Part shown: in pieces, positions 11,662-24,305 of the stretch
Numbering within the stretch: position 1 is the stretch's first letter
Layout: each line of letters opens with the position of its first letter
Assembly (NCBI GenBank): GCA_014218235.1
Contig: CM024753.1
Span: 188,146,348-188,210,347, forward strand
Direction of reading: 5' to 3'
DNA from: Colocasia esculenta
Taxonomy: Eukaryota > Streptophyta > Magnoliopsida > Alismatales > Araceae
Length of the DNA stretch: 64,000 nt
The notes under the pieces: model-generated
What the model was told of the DNA's origin: nothing
Seen by the model: only the letters and a program-made list of their open reading frames with translations
The model's database searches: none
Position numbers and translations under genes: made by a program

Positions 11662-12206
11662 TAGGGCTTTCAATGGGGGTCCACGCTGGATTTATATGAG
11701 TTTGGTACAAATTCGACTCATCAATATGTAAGTCTAAGTTCGGCTTAAATTCGAACAATGTCGGGTCATGTTAGGTCGGACTTAATATTTTTACAAAATT
11801 ATAAAACTTGACTAAGCCCCCGCTCGGTCTGAATACTTAAATAAAAATTAAATTAATAATAAAATAATATATTTAATAATATAAAATTTATAATCTCACT
11901 CGATTAAGTAGAATTTTGGTGTTACTTATTTAATTTATTTGAAAAGTGAGTTTTTAACTTTTAAATAAGTAAAATAACATAATTTTAACTAAGTAAATTT
12001 TAAAATTTGAAAGAAAAAAGAAAAGAGAACGGACCGGGTCGACCTATCGAATCGAACTTAAAATCCGAGTCCGGCCTATGAACCTAGTCGGGTTGGGATT
12101 TTAAGTCATACTAAAAACTCATAGGCCAAAAAAAATCTTGCGACCCAGCCAAAATCAGGCCAAGCTCACGGACCTGTCGAGCCAGCTCGGCCCATTGACA
12201 ACCCTA
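11662..12206. mobile_element. hAT-type MITE, 545 bp
   Basis: Starts TAGGGCTTTCAATGGG and ends CCCATTGACAACCCTA, imperfect terminal inverted repeats of the kind common in plant hAT MITEs. It is flanked by a perfect 8-bp duplication, CTTTATAA, at 11654-11661 and 12207-12214. An 8-bp target duplication is diagnostic for the hAT superfamily. There is no transposase frame, so it is non-autonomous. Confidence 0.88.
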
Positions 12207-12214
12207 CTTTATAA

Positions 12215-12927
12215 CATGCATGGCTCACGGACTTAAAAAGATATGTGTACGTAATTAACCCAAAATTTTGTGGACGTTTTGCATAGATTTTGTAGAAAAA
12301 TCAAACTTCGTAAAAGGAGTTCCAAGGTGTAGAAGATTAATTGAGGACATCAGTCTATTATGGTGTATAAGGTTTATACAAAAATAAAAAATAAAACACG
12401 TTGGACTTAAACTAAATTCAGAAATGGAATAAAACTCAACGACAGTCCAATGGTAATTAAAAAGAAAAAATTTACTACACTTACTATAAAAAGAGATTTG
12501 TGTCACTGCGGTAAATCTTTCTCAACGAAGAATGTCCCAACAAGTGTGTTAATTAACGAAGGACAACGAAATTGTTTGTTAAGAGTAATACTGGTTATCT
12601 GGCAGCATGAGTATCACCTTACAAAGTATGTGGGTGGAGTCCACCTTCGGAGTCTGATAACAAGTATTTCCCGCTTTTGTAATATTATAAGGGTGTAGCC
12701 CTTCTGTAGTTAGGAAATTCTTAACTATTGATCTATTCAACTTTCCTTATATATTTTTTTAGCATGAGATTTGAATTTAAGTATCTTAAAACTCGATTCC
12801 GCCCCCCCAAAAAAAATCTTAAAACTCTATCTAGATTTGAGTACCATTGTACTAGATTCTCTGTTATCAAAAAAAAAAAAAAACTGTATGAAATCCTTAT
12901 AATTACTCCTATAGGGGGTGCTAAGGG
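12215..12927. other. Intergenic sequence, no gene recognised
   Basis: AT-rich, with short A runs such as at 12871-12883. The short frames are low-complexity or lysine-rich and show no domain. Confidence 0.45.
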
Positions 12928-13760
12928 TAGGGGTGAGACCAAACCCAACAGATAGATTTGGTTCGATTTGGGTTCTTTAAAATTTTAGTTTGAGTTTAGA
13001 TCGAACCGTATTAAAATTTTCAGTTTGATTCAATTATGATTTTTTAAAAACCAAATTAATCGAACCATATAACTCAATTTTAAGAATAATTTTGTTAAAT
13101 ATATGTAAACATATAACCCTAATTTTGTTAAAATATTCACATCAAACTCTTTCTTCCTGTTGACAAAAACTATAGTTTAACCTCCAATATTTTTTAATAT
13201 TTTATTCGATATGTTATTTGCAATCCTTTTTCATTCTAAATTTTTGGCCTTTATTTCATGTAATATCGTATTACCTTTATTCTTTAATATACTTATGCAC
13301 CAAAATTTCACAACTCTCCAATAAATTTTAGTTCGATGCTTGATTGTTTATGTGACAAAAACTGATCACTTATTTTACGTTTTAATTACAAGATCCCTAC
13401 GTTTGGTCAACAATAATTTTGTTGGCCACGTAGTGCCTTGTTAGTAATAATGCTACTAATTTGTCTCATCATCATTGCGTGCAAAGATACACATAATTTA
13501 TATTAGTTTATGGAATAAAGAAAATAATGATATTAGTTGTCTTTAACACATACAAACTCAGTAGTAATATTTATCAATTATGTTTCAAATCGAATTAAAT
13601 TGAATCAAATCGAATTAATTTGGTTTGCTTTGATTTAGTTTCAAAAAATTTTGGTTTAATTTGGTTTGAGTATAACCCTTAATTCAATTTGATTTGGTCT
13701 AATTTGAGAAAATTCTCATCAAATTAAACGAAACTATATATGCTCACATGATCATTTGTG
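12928..13760. repeat. Two blocks of TTGGTTTGATTT-like degenerate repeats
   Basis: The blocks at 12928-13085 and 13575-13740 are rich in TTGGTTYGATTT and AACCAAA variants, typical of decayed plant MITE ends. The left edge reads TAGGGGTGAGACCAAA and the right edge near 13732-13757 loosely mirrors it (…ATGCTCACA). No target duplication was found, so the boundaries are guesses. Confidence 0.35.
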
Positions 13761-13838
13761 CTATTGAAACATAAGAGTGGCCAAAAGAAAAAAGAAAAAA
13801 AAATCATATCTCCCACCTTGAGAAAAGTAATGGGTGAG

Positions 13839-14273
13839 TCAATTTAACCCACTTGAAGAGGAATAAGTCGGTGATGTTATAGAGCACAATTGTATACTCT
13901 CATGTTTGAAAACCCAAGCATATATAGGAGCATATAAAGTGTTAAGAAAGATGCCCAAGTCTTTTGGGAGCCATAAGTAGGTTTCAATCGCTCTCACCAT
14001 GTCCAGGTCAGGCACATTGCAAAGGGGCCTTGACCGGGCAGTTGCCTGTGGAGTACTCTTCTCCATCACAGTAAGTGTGTCCAAGCATTTGATGATGTTA
14101 TCTATGTATAAATATTGCTGGGTTCTTGACGTCTTCTTAATCGGATGATTGAGAAAGTCATAAACTATATAGGGCAACATTGCTTGAATGAGAATATCAG
14201 ATTTAGATGACATATACAAATGTAATAATATATATAATTCAAGGCAAAAGTATATCACGTCAATCAAATTCAA
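13839..14273 (-). CDS. Unrecognised 144-codon open frame
   Basis: I do not recognise this frame. It encodes 144 residues with a hydrophobic N-terminal stretch (LELYILLHLY near residue 11), a basic middle and a serine-rich end (TYSSSSG). It is the longest frame in the non-LTR part of 7941-14665. There are no neighbours to lend context, no promoter elements I can point to and no family motif. It may be a relic exon of a host gene or a chance frame; I lean towards relic or chance. Confidence 0.2.
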   Translation of the reverse strand: MNLIDVIYFCLELYILLHLYMSSKSDILIQAMLPYIVYDFLNHPIKKTSRTQQYLYIDNIIKCLDTLTVMEKSTPQATARSRPLCNVPDLDMVRAIETYLWLPKDLGIFLNTLYAPIYAWVFKHESIQLCSITSPTYSSSSGLN

Positions 14274-15497
<1,224 letters not shown>

Positions 15498-15499
15498 TT

Positions 15500-15517
15500 T
15501 GACGTCGTCTGTGGGAA
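15500..15517 (+). promoter_or_regulatory. E0 primer-binding site, Tat type
   Basis: TGACGTCGTCTGTGGGAA lies two bases after the LTR. Tat-lineage elements usually carry TGGCGCCGTCTGTGGGAA here; two bases differ, as expected after decay. Confidence 0.65.
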
Positions 15518-15656
15518 CTGCTACTAAAAGTTAGTATGTCTTCCCTTACTCTCTATTTTGATTGATATCAAGCCTCGTGAAACTAGGCATGGGGGGCCAA
15601 GTCCCGAAGGTCATCAATGGCCTACGTGAAGGCACGTCATGGAAGTGAATGTCGTG

Positions 15657-15948
15657 GTGCTCGGGTGACAGCACGAGGAAGTCGCATTGATGATCTCGGC
15701 TACCGCAACCCCATAAGCGAATAGAGAACATATCGTCTCATTCCAAAGGCTGATGTGTCGACAGAGAGCGCAAGGAGGTCGCATCAGCGATCTCTACTGT
15801 CCCGACCCCTTGAGCGAACGAACAGATCATCTCATCCCACGGGCTAAAGTGTCGGCGGAGACAGTGCGAGGAGGTCGCATTGGCGATCTCGGCTGCCTCG
15901 ACCCCATGTGCGGACGGAGAATGACTCTTCTCATCCCACAGCGAAAGC
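15657..15948. repeat. Three tandem copies of a ~97-bp unit in E0
   Basis: Units start at 15657, 15755 and 15849. Each has GTGTCGRCRGAG-like text, a core AGGTCGCAT..GCGATCTC, a CCGACCCC-like block and CATCTCATCCCA. Long tandem arrays in the untranslated part are common in Tat and Ogre elements. Confidence 0.75.
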
Positions 15949-15951
15949 TTC

Positions 15952-16252
15952 TAGTCATAGAGGTCAAATCCGACCTCGAGAATTGACCTACTTCCGATGG
16001 TCATAGATGTCAGATCCTACCTCAAGAATTGACCTGCTTCCAATGGTCAGAGGTCAGATCCGACCTCATGAATCGACCTACATCCGGCGGTCATAGAGGT
16101 CAAAACCGACCTCAAGAATTGACCTGCTTTCGATGGTCATAGAGGTCAGAACTGACTTACTTTCAGTGGTCATAGAGGTCAGATCCGACCTTAAGAATTT
16201 ACCTACTTTCAGTGGTCATAGAGGTCAAAGCCGACCTTGAGAATTGACAAGC
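15952..16252. repeat. Minisatellite of seven ~33-47-bp units in E0
   Basis: Repeated unit of the form GGTCATAGAGGTCARATCC GACCTCAAGAATTGACCTRCTTYC, with starts near 15952, 15999, 16045, 16089, 16135, 16168 and 16214. One unit (16135-16167) is shortened. The final unit runs into TTGACAAGCTTGGGGGCC. Confidence 0.8.
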
Positions 16253-16795
16253 TTGGGGGCCACCTCGATGAGGTCACCTCCGACACTTCAGAAGAATATG
16301 AGGTCACTTCGGCACTCATAAATAATGATTGAGGGCCAATGTAGACATTGTGAGGTGTTGTAGACTTGTAGCTCAAGATGGCCATCTGGAGGCTACGAAG
16401 TAGTGCAGAACTGTAGTACCAAATGGCCGATGCGGAGGCTACGAGGTGGTGCAAACTTATAGCCTCAGTGAACGCTCGACGAGTTGCCCTGGTCTTGTGG
16501 ACAACAACGAGTTGCTGTGCATATTAGTCTCGAGACCAATGACGAGTCGCTTAATAGCATCATCTTGTGCCCAACACAGAATACATAATTGAGGAGGCTA
16601 ATACTATATGGTCGTGGACCTCGATTTCGAGACGTGCCAGTTATTAAACCTCAACTGGTCGGCGATTCCAATAACTTGGAATGCCGAGCACCTGTGAGGG
16701 CATTTATCATTTCAAGGCTATTTACATTGTATGAATTAATTGTTGACGAAGTGTTGAGAACCGACGAGTCACTTTACAGCATCGTCATCTATTGA
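16253..16795 (+). other. E0 untranslated region, left of E2
   Basis: GC-moderate sequence with further degenerate GAGGTCACTTCGGC-type repeats, continuing across E2 at 27275. No coding capacity is evident. Confidence 0.5.
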
Positions 16796-16800
16796 TATCG
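16796..16800. repeat. Target-site duplication of E2, left copy (TATCG)
   Basis: TATCG here and TATCA at 27270-27274 flank E2. The single mismatch is the CG-to-CA change expected from deamination of a methylated CpG. Confidence 0.7.
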
Positions 16801-19716
16801 TGTAATGCCCCGACGCGGAATATCGAAGCAGAATTATAGTTATTAAATAGTACAGAGCGATAAATAAACATCCAACCATTGCACAATTGGAATAATGTCA
16901 AATAAAAATCCAACTTCATTAATAATTCATCATCTAACTATTACATTCTCTAATCAGAGCCAAAACTAGGGCCCAGAGTACTTTATTCAAACTTAAACTA
17001 TTACAAACTGACTAATTGATGACTAACTAAATATCTACTAAAGCACATGTTGACGAAACAGGTCACTCTTGAGCATCCTCCTCATTCCCTTCCTTGTGAG
17101 TGTGGTAATCCCCATCAGACTCACCTGAAACGCATGAAATAATAATGCAGGATGAGCGAATAACGCCCAGTAGGACTTAATATCTCGTATGAACAAGGAT
17201 ACTTTAAATGATTAATGTCTTAACTGGCAGGAAAACTAGAGAGAATAGTCATGCAGAGCAAGTAACGATAGCAAGAGAATGATAGCACTTGTATATGGAA
17301 AATAGCACATCAAGTACGATAATGGATTGGCCATGTAACGATATAGCACGTAAAGTTACACAATGGTGCACTAGGAACGATAGCACTTGTATAAATAGCA
17401 TTGAATGATTGCACTGATTTGATTGTCATAGATTAAATCTTGATAGTATAATGGCACTGGATGTATGCCAACATCCTGATCATTTTAACTCCCATGGGAA
17501 AATGGCACTTTTCGGGCACTCCTCTCAAGACCAGATCGTGCCCCATTGCACTGGCATAAGTTATGTTTCTTATCTTAGAAAATCATATGGATGGCCAAAT
17601 AGAGTACTAAGAATAGATGAGAATAGTAGATGAATAGACGAGAGTGTAGAGAGAAAGTGAACAAATAGGAGTATAAAGACAATAGATGAGATAGGGGTAT
17701 AATCGTAAAACAACGTTAAACAGTCGATAGTAACAGTTGCACAGCACTAGGTCAGGTGCCGGCAGTCAGGTAGAACTCACAACCGTCCATTAGTCGTGCT
17801 ATGAACACAAGCTAGATAGTCTGGCGTGATACCAAGATAAGAAGGAAATACACTAAGGCTGTTGGATCGTACTGATCCCTAAGGGTGTAACGGGTTTTAA
17901 ATGTACAACCAGCTCGTCGGCAATGGACGTGGGCCAAAGCCAAGGAGAGTTACGGAGGACTTGAGAAGGAGTCCCTGGTCCTGTTAGGAGTATTCCCAAC
18001 GGAGAGGTGGTCCATGCCAAGAGAAGTGTGTAACGAAACATTGTCCATCTTGCCTCGAGTGCTCAAAGGCAGAGGGATGCGATATCGTTGTACAAGGCAC
18101 GCGAATAAAAGAAAGACAAGTGTCATTTAAATAATTAGGAAATTAAGTGAAATAATTATACTTAATTACCATATATATTATTGAGCAATTTAATAAGGTT
18201 TAATGGTAACCATTTTGTGTTAAGTGTGGGCACATGTAAATAAATCATGAGAGATTGTGCACATGGCTTTTATTGAATGAGATTTATATAATTATTACCC
18301 GTTATTAGTTAATCGGGTTGAAATGTTAATAACAGTGTTCAATTAAGACTAAACAATGGCTAAATAGCATAATCAGCAGGGGTATAAGAGCAATTTACGA
18401 GGGTACCCGTCGCGATTCAAGTCGCGACGGGCGGTCCGGGCGCAAAGCAGAACCGGCCGGGCTGGCGCGGCTCGGGAGGAAACCACGACGGCGCGGGCCG
18501 TCACATTTATAACGCGATGGACCGGCCGGTCGTGACCTCTCTGATATCGTGACGGGTTGGGCTGTCGCGATTTCAGAGGGGGGCCCGACCCAGAAAAGGG
18601 GATCTGCCCTTTTTTGGGTTTGGTCCTTCCCTCCCATTCATGGTACAGTACACTTCTAAAATTGATATAAAATCACACGATGATCCAAAAATTCTGAAAC
18701 TAGTTTTAAATGAAAGTAGACTCGTAGATCTATCAACAGACATGAGCAATTAGAAAATAGACAAGGTTTGTGCATGCTTTCATTAGGTTACATTTAAATG
18801 ACCTAAAACATGTACAGTCATGGAAAATGATTTAATTAGCAAAGGATACAAAATGGAAATTAGGGAAAATAGAGGCGTTTGAAAGCTAACAGCATCTAGT
18901 ATTTATGAGAATATTTTCATGGCATGGGATCAAGTACATGCATGGATTGAAAGCAATCATGAAGGTTCGGGTGCATGGTAAGGACAGAGTTTAGAACATT
19001 TAATACTCCTTCATGGAGCCAAGAAAATTAAGAAAATCATAGGGCTTTCAAAGATGGATGTGTAGACTACCTATGGCCGAAATTAGGTAATTTGTGCTTG
19101 AGAGATTGCCTACATTTTCTTGCTGTAATGAAAAGCTAGCGTGGTGAGAAGAAGAAGAAGAAAACCCCCTTGTTCCAAGCCTTCTCCTCCTTGCTCCTCA
19201 TCCTCAAACTTCTCTCCTCGTTCTCCAAAGTCCCAGTAATGAGTTATGGCTGGTAGAGACGAATTAGGGCATATTAGCTAGCTATAAGAGTCCTTACTTT
19301 CTAAAACTCTTCCTTTCCTTTAAAACTCCAAATTTCCATCTTTATCACCCTATTTCACTCCTTTATCTATCTAATAGGATTGGGGAGAGAGTTAATTTAG
19401 TGGGTAAAGGGTTAGGGTAGGTCTAGGACTCCTTTTTAGGATATATATGGGTCATTTAATATTTATCTTAACCTTTTTACCAATTATTACTATTTTTAGT
19501 ACGAATTTCACTTACTTAGCTCCCATCCCATGATGGGCTCTTCAAATTTAGGCCCATTCTATTTTGTTTGGACCACTAGTACAACTCATTCCTAATTTAG
19601 CTTAATGGGTTTTGATTTAATTCCCATTTATTCCCTCTTTATTCTAATTTAATTCTCTTTATCATATTTATTTAATTAAAAAATTATTTAAGATTTTAAA
19701 AAACAAGGTTGCTACA
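16801..19716 (-). repeat. E2 3' LTR (left)
   Basis: 2916 bp, starting TGTAATGCCCCGACGC and ending GGTTGCTACA. It pairs along its length with 24306-27269. It contains a decayed CGCGAC hairpin block at about 18400-18570 and, at about 17897-18010, a module also seen in the E5 5' UTR. Confidence 0.95.
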
Positions 19717-19730
19717 TCCTCCCCCTCTTA
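19717..19730 (-). promoter_or_regulatory. E2 polypurine tract
   Basis: On the minus strand this reads TAAGAGGGGGAGGA directly against the 3' LTR. It is the expected plus-strand primer, preceded by GGGGACCAAATTCTTTT as in Tekay/Del elements. Confidence 0.9.
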
Positions 19731-19782
19731 AAAAGAATTTGGTCCCCAATTGATATGATCTTAAGAGGCCGAGTGACTTACT

Positions 19783-21070
19783 GAATAACTCCGGATAATT
19801 TCGTCGCATTGTTGCTTCGGGTTCCCACGTGGCTTCTTCAACTTCATGATTCCTCCATAGCACCTTTACCACTGATATGGGTCGGTTCCGAAGTTGTTGT
19901 ATCTTCTTGTCCAAGATTTCCCACCGGCTTCTCTTCATAGGTCATATCCTTATTCAAAATGATATCATCATAGCTGATTATGTGTGATGGATCGTACACG
20001 TATTTCCTTAGCATTGATACATGGAAAACATTTTGTATGGTGGAAAACTGGGGAGGTAGTGCTAGACGATACGCCACCTCTCCAACTCTTTCTAGTACCT
20101 CAAATGGACCTATGAATCTCGGTCTTAACTTGCCTTTCATCCCAAACCTTTGAAATCCTCGGGTCGGGGACACTTTAAGCAGCACATGATCTCCAATTTG
20201 AAATTCTAAGTCCCGTCTTCTTTTGTCAGCATAGCTCTTCTGCCTGGACTGAGCTATCTTAATCATGTCCCTGATGATCTGTATATCTCTGCTGGTGTTC
20301 TGTACCATGTCTGGTCCCAGCCATTGTTGTTCACCTACTTCATTCCAACACACTAGCGATCTACAGCTTCTTCCGTATAGGGCTTCAAACGGTGCCATCT
20401 TGATGCTAGCTTGGTAGCTGTTATTGTAGGTGAATTCTATTAGTGACAATTGTTCATTCCAGTACCCCTCGAAATCTATAGTGCAGGCTCGCAACATATC
20501 CTCTACAATCTGATTTGTTCTTTCTGTCTGCCCATTTGTCTGTGGGTGGAATGTTGTGCTAAAATTGAGAGTTGTGCCTGGTGCAATCTGAAGTCCCTTC
20601 CAGAATCTAGAAGTGAATCTGGGGAATCGATCTGAGACTATGGATATGGGGACTCCATGTAATCTCACTATCTCTTTTACATACAAGGCTGCAGGTACAT
20701 CCACACTCCAGGTACTTTTGATTGCAACGAAATATGCGGACATAGTCAATCGGTCCACAATGACCCAGATAGCATCGAGTCCACCAAGAGTTCGGGGTAA
20801 ACCCATGATGAAATCCATGCCGATACTCTCCCACTTCCATTTAGGGATGTCCAGAGGTCTGAGTACACCTGCAGGACGTCGGTGTTCAGCTTTTACTTGC
20901 TGACATGTGAGGCAGTACGCGGCATGCTCAGCCACCTCACGCTTCATGTTGGGCCACCAAAATGACCTTTTCATGTCTTGGTACATATTGGTTGCGCCAG
21001 GGTGGATTGTATACTTTGTCTTACGGGCTTCGTCCATCAGCTTTCTCTTCAACTCTTCATTGTCAGGCAC
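19783..21070 (-). pseudogene. E2 integrase with GPY/F region and chromodomain (frameshifted)
   Basis: Integrase joins the cDNA to nuclear DNA. The frame from 21070 shows the zinc-binding HHCC region (HPGATNMY near residue 23, then CLTCQQVK), the catalytic core with DFIMGLP, a second acidic site in SDRFPRF and the acidic helix after HPQTNGQTERT, then a GPY/F region (RFIGPFEVLERVGEVAYRL). The chromodomain (LRNRPISVVKVLWRNH through YPELF) is in another frame from about 19938, so a 1-nt shift separates it. The core looks otherwise well preserved. In SDRFP the usual aspartate after the arginine is a phenylalanine. Confidence 0.9.
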
Positions 21071-21467
21071 ACAGGTCCTGGCTTGAAATAGTAGTCTCCC
21101 ATCCTCAGTGATGGAGAAATCGGGTCTGTGAGCTATGGTTTCCTTGACTCGGATTAGAAATTGATCATTAGCCTATTGCTCCTTAATCACGACAAAGATG
21201 TTTGGTTCAGCTCTAAGATTGGCCACTAATACCTAATCACTTCTCTGCTCAATATTTAGATCCAGACTGGCAAATTGCTCTAATAGTTGCATCTCGCCCA
21301 TGACTAAACAAGATAGGGACGCTACTGGCTTCCTACTGAGTGTATCTGCTACTGCATTACCTTTGTCAGGATGATATTGGATATTGAAATCAAAATCCTT
21401 CAAATATTCTAGTCATCTCCTTTGTCGCATATTGAGCTCCTTCTGGGAAAATAAGTACTTCAGACTC
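21071..21467 (-). pseudogene. E2 RNase H to integrase connection
   Basis: The minus strand still encodes the end of RNase H and the linker (SLKYLFSQKELNMRQRR, then YLKDFDFNIQYHPDKGNAVAD) but is broken by stops. One stop replaces the tryptophan after MRQRR (TGG to TGA); others fall in the following linker. There is no separate gene here. Confidence 0.75.
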
Positions 21468-22524
21468 TTATGGTTGGAGTAGACAATGAATTGCTCTCCA
21501 TATCTTGAGTGCAAACACCACTGCAGCTAGTTCTAAGTCATGGACAGGATAATTAACTTCATGAGGCTTCAACTGTCGAGATGAATAAGCTATCACTTTC
21601 TCATTCTGCATTAACACACAGCCTAGACCGATTCTAGATGCATTAGTGTAGACTGAGATTCCTTCGCCCTCGACTGGCAACGCGAGGACAGGTGCAGTTG
21701 TCAAACATTGCTTCAGTGTCTGGAAGCTCTTCTCACATTCCTTGCTCCAGACATAGGGGTTCTCTTTTCACGTCAGGCGAGTAAGAGGTATAGCTATCTT
21801 GGAGAAGTCTTTTATGAACCGTCTGTAGTAGCCAGCCAGTCCAAGAAAGCTTCTGATCTCAGTAACATTGGTCGATCTTTCCCTGTTGAGTACAGCTTCT
21901 ACTTTGGAAGGATCGACAGCTATACCATCCTTTGATATGACATGCCCTAGAAATGACACCTCCTTGAGCCTAAATTCACACTTGCTCAATTTGGCGTAGA
22001 GTTTGTTGTCGTGCAGGATCTGTAGAGCAATCCTCAGATACTCCTCATGCTCTTCCGTGGTTTTGGAATATATGAGAATATCATCAATAAAGACCACGAC
22101 GAACTTGTCAAGGTATGGTCGATAGATGTTGTTCATCAATTGCATAAAGTTGTAGGGGCCCTGGTTAGTCCAAAGGCAATACTACAAATTCATAATGACC
22201 GTACCTACTCCTGAAAGCTGTCTTGTAGACATCCGCATCCTTAATTCTCATTTGATGATATCCCGATCTACGGTCAATCTTAGAGAAGTATTTAGCTCCT
22301 GATATTTGATCAAACAATTCATCGCCGCATGGCAGAGGGTATTTATTCTTGATAGTCAGGTGGTTCAACTGCTTGTAGTCGATACATAGCCTCAGGGATC
22401 CGTCCACTGGTGCTCCCCAAAGAGAAGTACTTGGTCTGATAAATCCCTTTTCCAGTAGTTCCATCAATTGCTCCTTTAACTCCTTTAATTTAGCAAGAGA
22501 CATTCTATAAGGTTGGCGTGACAC
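21468..22524 (-). pseudogene. E2 reverse transcriptase and RNase H (broken)
   Basis: Reverse transcriptase copies element RNA into DNA. The finger and palm region starts at 22524 (LCIDYKQLN, IKNKYPLP, KIDRRSGYHQMRI) and continues in another frame from 22145 with the catalytic FIDDILIYS motif, LSKCEFRL and FLGLAGYYRRF. RNase H follows from 21704. Its first catalytic aspartate is lost: the conserved YTDAS motif reads YTNAS, a G-to-A change. The two RT halves are separated by a frameshift near 22150-22165. All the usual motifs are present in order. Confidence 0.9.
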
Positions 22525-23156
22525 CGGTGCAGCTCCAGGTGTTGATCAATCGAGAAATTCACATCTCTTTTAGGTGGAATGCCTGGCAGCTCATCGAGGA
22601 ACACGTCGGGGTACTCTTCCACTATATGTATGTCTGATATCTTAGATGCTTTCTTTTCAACTACAATGGCGGCAAGAAATACCACACAACCTTTCTTTAT
22701 CATGTTCTACGCCTTAATAGCAGAGACGAGAGACAAGTGCCTCTTGTGTCTACGTACCGTGAAGGTCAGTTTAGGGAATTCACTAAAGGTAATCTTCTCT
22801 CTTCTACAATCGACAAGAGCCCCGTAGGTGGATAGCCAATCGGCTCCCAATATGACATCGTAGCCCTCCATGGGCATACAGATCAAATCGGCTCTAAGAT
22901 TGAGTTCACCAATCTTTACATCAGCTAATGGAAAATATTTATTTAATTTCGCTTTCTCCCCCAGTGGTTTAGTAATAGGCAATTCAAATTTTATGGATCC
23001 AGGTTTAGCATTTAATGTATCAGCAAATGCTTGTGATATGAACGAATGTGTTGCGCCAGTATCAAACAAAACAAATGTTGACTGGGAAAAGATTGGTAAA
23101 GTACCTTCCACGACTCCACCCTCCTCGGTGGTCTCCACTTCCTGTAAAGCTTGCAA
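22485..23156 (-). pseudogene. E2 aspartic protease and link to RT
   Basis: The retropepsin-type protease cleaves the Gag-Pol polyprotein. The active-site DTGA lies in TFVLFDTGATHSFISQ near residue 33, followed later by YDVILGADWL. The frame ends at a TAG (22704-22706) after SAIKA and then reopens in the same frame with the EEYPDVFLDELPG segment that precedes RT in chromoviruses. The stop is explained by CAG to TAG. Confidence 0.9.
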
Positions 23157-23171
23157 TCTGCCTAGCTTCTT

Positions 23172-24118
23172 CTATCCCATAGGACTCTTCTCATTTTCCT
23201 TTAGTAGGGGGCAATCGGGAATGCGATGCTCTCGACTCCCGCAACGTAGGCATGCGCCTACCTTCCTCCAGCACTCTTCGGCAGTGTGACCTAGCTTGTC
23301 ACAGTGCTTGCATCTGGGCTTGTTGTTTGGGGCAATAGGGGTGAAGACTTTGGGCTTCTGCTCTTGGCTTGGCCCACCGATAATGCTAAACAGCCTTTTC
23401 TTGCCGTTAGTGGGCTTGCTTGGTGCTCCTGATGTCTGTTCCTTCTTGACCATTCTACCCTTGATGAGATCGGTGAGGTCGGTCGCATCCTCCAGTAACT
23501 GAGCTTTCTTGACCATTTGTGGAAAGGTCTGGATGTCTAGTGGTGCCAGTTGGGTGATGTATGCAGGCCTGATCCCATTAAGAAGTGCTTTGCCTTCATC
23601 CTCTCTGTGCCGACAAGATGATTGGCATATCATGCCAACCGTGAGAATTGAGCTTCGTACTCAGCAACTTTGAGGTTCCTCTGTTTCAGTGTAGCAAACT
23701 CAAAGGCTTTCCTTTCTTGAACTCTTTTATAAAAATACTTGGAGTTAAAGTGCTCCTTGAATTCATTCCATGTAAACTGTGCATTGGCCCTAGTCGCCTC
23801 CATGGACTCCCACCACGCACGGGCATCCCTTTCTAGCTAGAATGTTGCTAATAGTAATTTGTCTCCATCCGCGCATTGCATAACGCGAAAAATACGCTCT
23901 ATCTCCTTAAGCCAATTCTCTGCCTCATCGGGATCAGTGGTCCCACTGAAACGAGGTGGGTTCAGATTACAGAAATTTCTGTGCAGATCTTCGACTCCTC
24001 GATTTCCATTGGCTCCAGCAGCCTGAAGTAGTGCTTGAGTGAGATGCTCAATAGTTTGTTGCATATCACAGAGTTGTGCACGCTCCGCTGCCATTGCTAG
24101 TGTCTTAAGTTCCTTCAA
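23172..24118 (-). pseudogene. E2 gag (capsid and zinc knuckle), broken
   Basis: Gag forms the particle that packages element RNA. The N-terminal part (24118-23837) has the capsid signature FSGTTDPDEAENWLKEIERIF and ends at a TAG (23837-23839). The same frame continues with ARAWWESM and the YEAQFSRLA region. A frameshift near 23600-23640 leads to the frame of 23633-23172, which holds the zinc knuckle CKHCDKLGHTAEECW and a second cysteine set (CLRCGSREHRIPDC). Length and order fit chromovirus gag. Confidence 0.88.
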
Positions 24119-24287
24119 AAGAAAATTCTTAATGTAAGATAATGAGGTTGCACTAAGTTTGTGCGTGTGTGTGATTTATTATTAACTTATTACCCTTGGT
24201 TCTACCCATTTCTCACATAGGTATGGATTTAGACTCTAAGTCAAGGCAGGTCAAACCTAGATCATCATATACTTAAGAATAACATAG

Positions 24288-24299
24288 GCTCTGATACCA
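24288..24299 (-). promoter_or_regulatory. E2 primer-binding site (initiator Met tRNA)
   Basis: On the minus strand it reads TGGTATCAGAGC, the exact plant consensus complementary to initiator-methionine tRNA, six bases from the 5' LTR. Confidence 0.95.
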
Positions 24300-24305
24300 C
24301 AAAAC

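Noticed and set aside
12928..13760. A complete MITE
   Set aside because: The ends are only loosely complementary and no target duplication was found, so it is listed as degenerate repeats only.
15657..16252. CRISPR-like array
   Set aside because: The units are directly adjacent and degenerate, without unique spacers, and the sequence is a plant retrotransposon leader.
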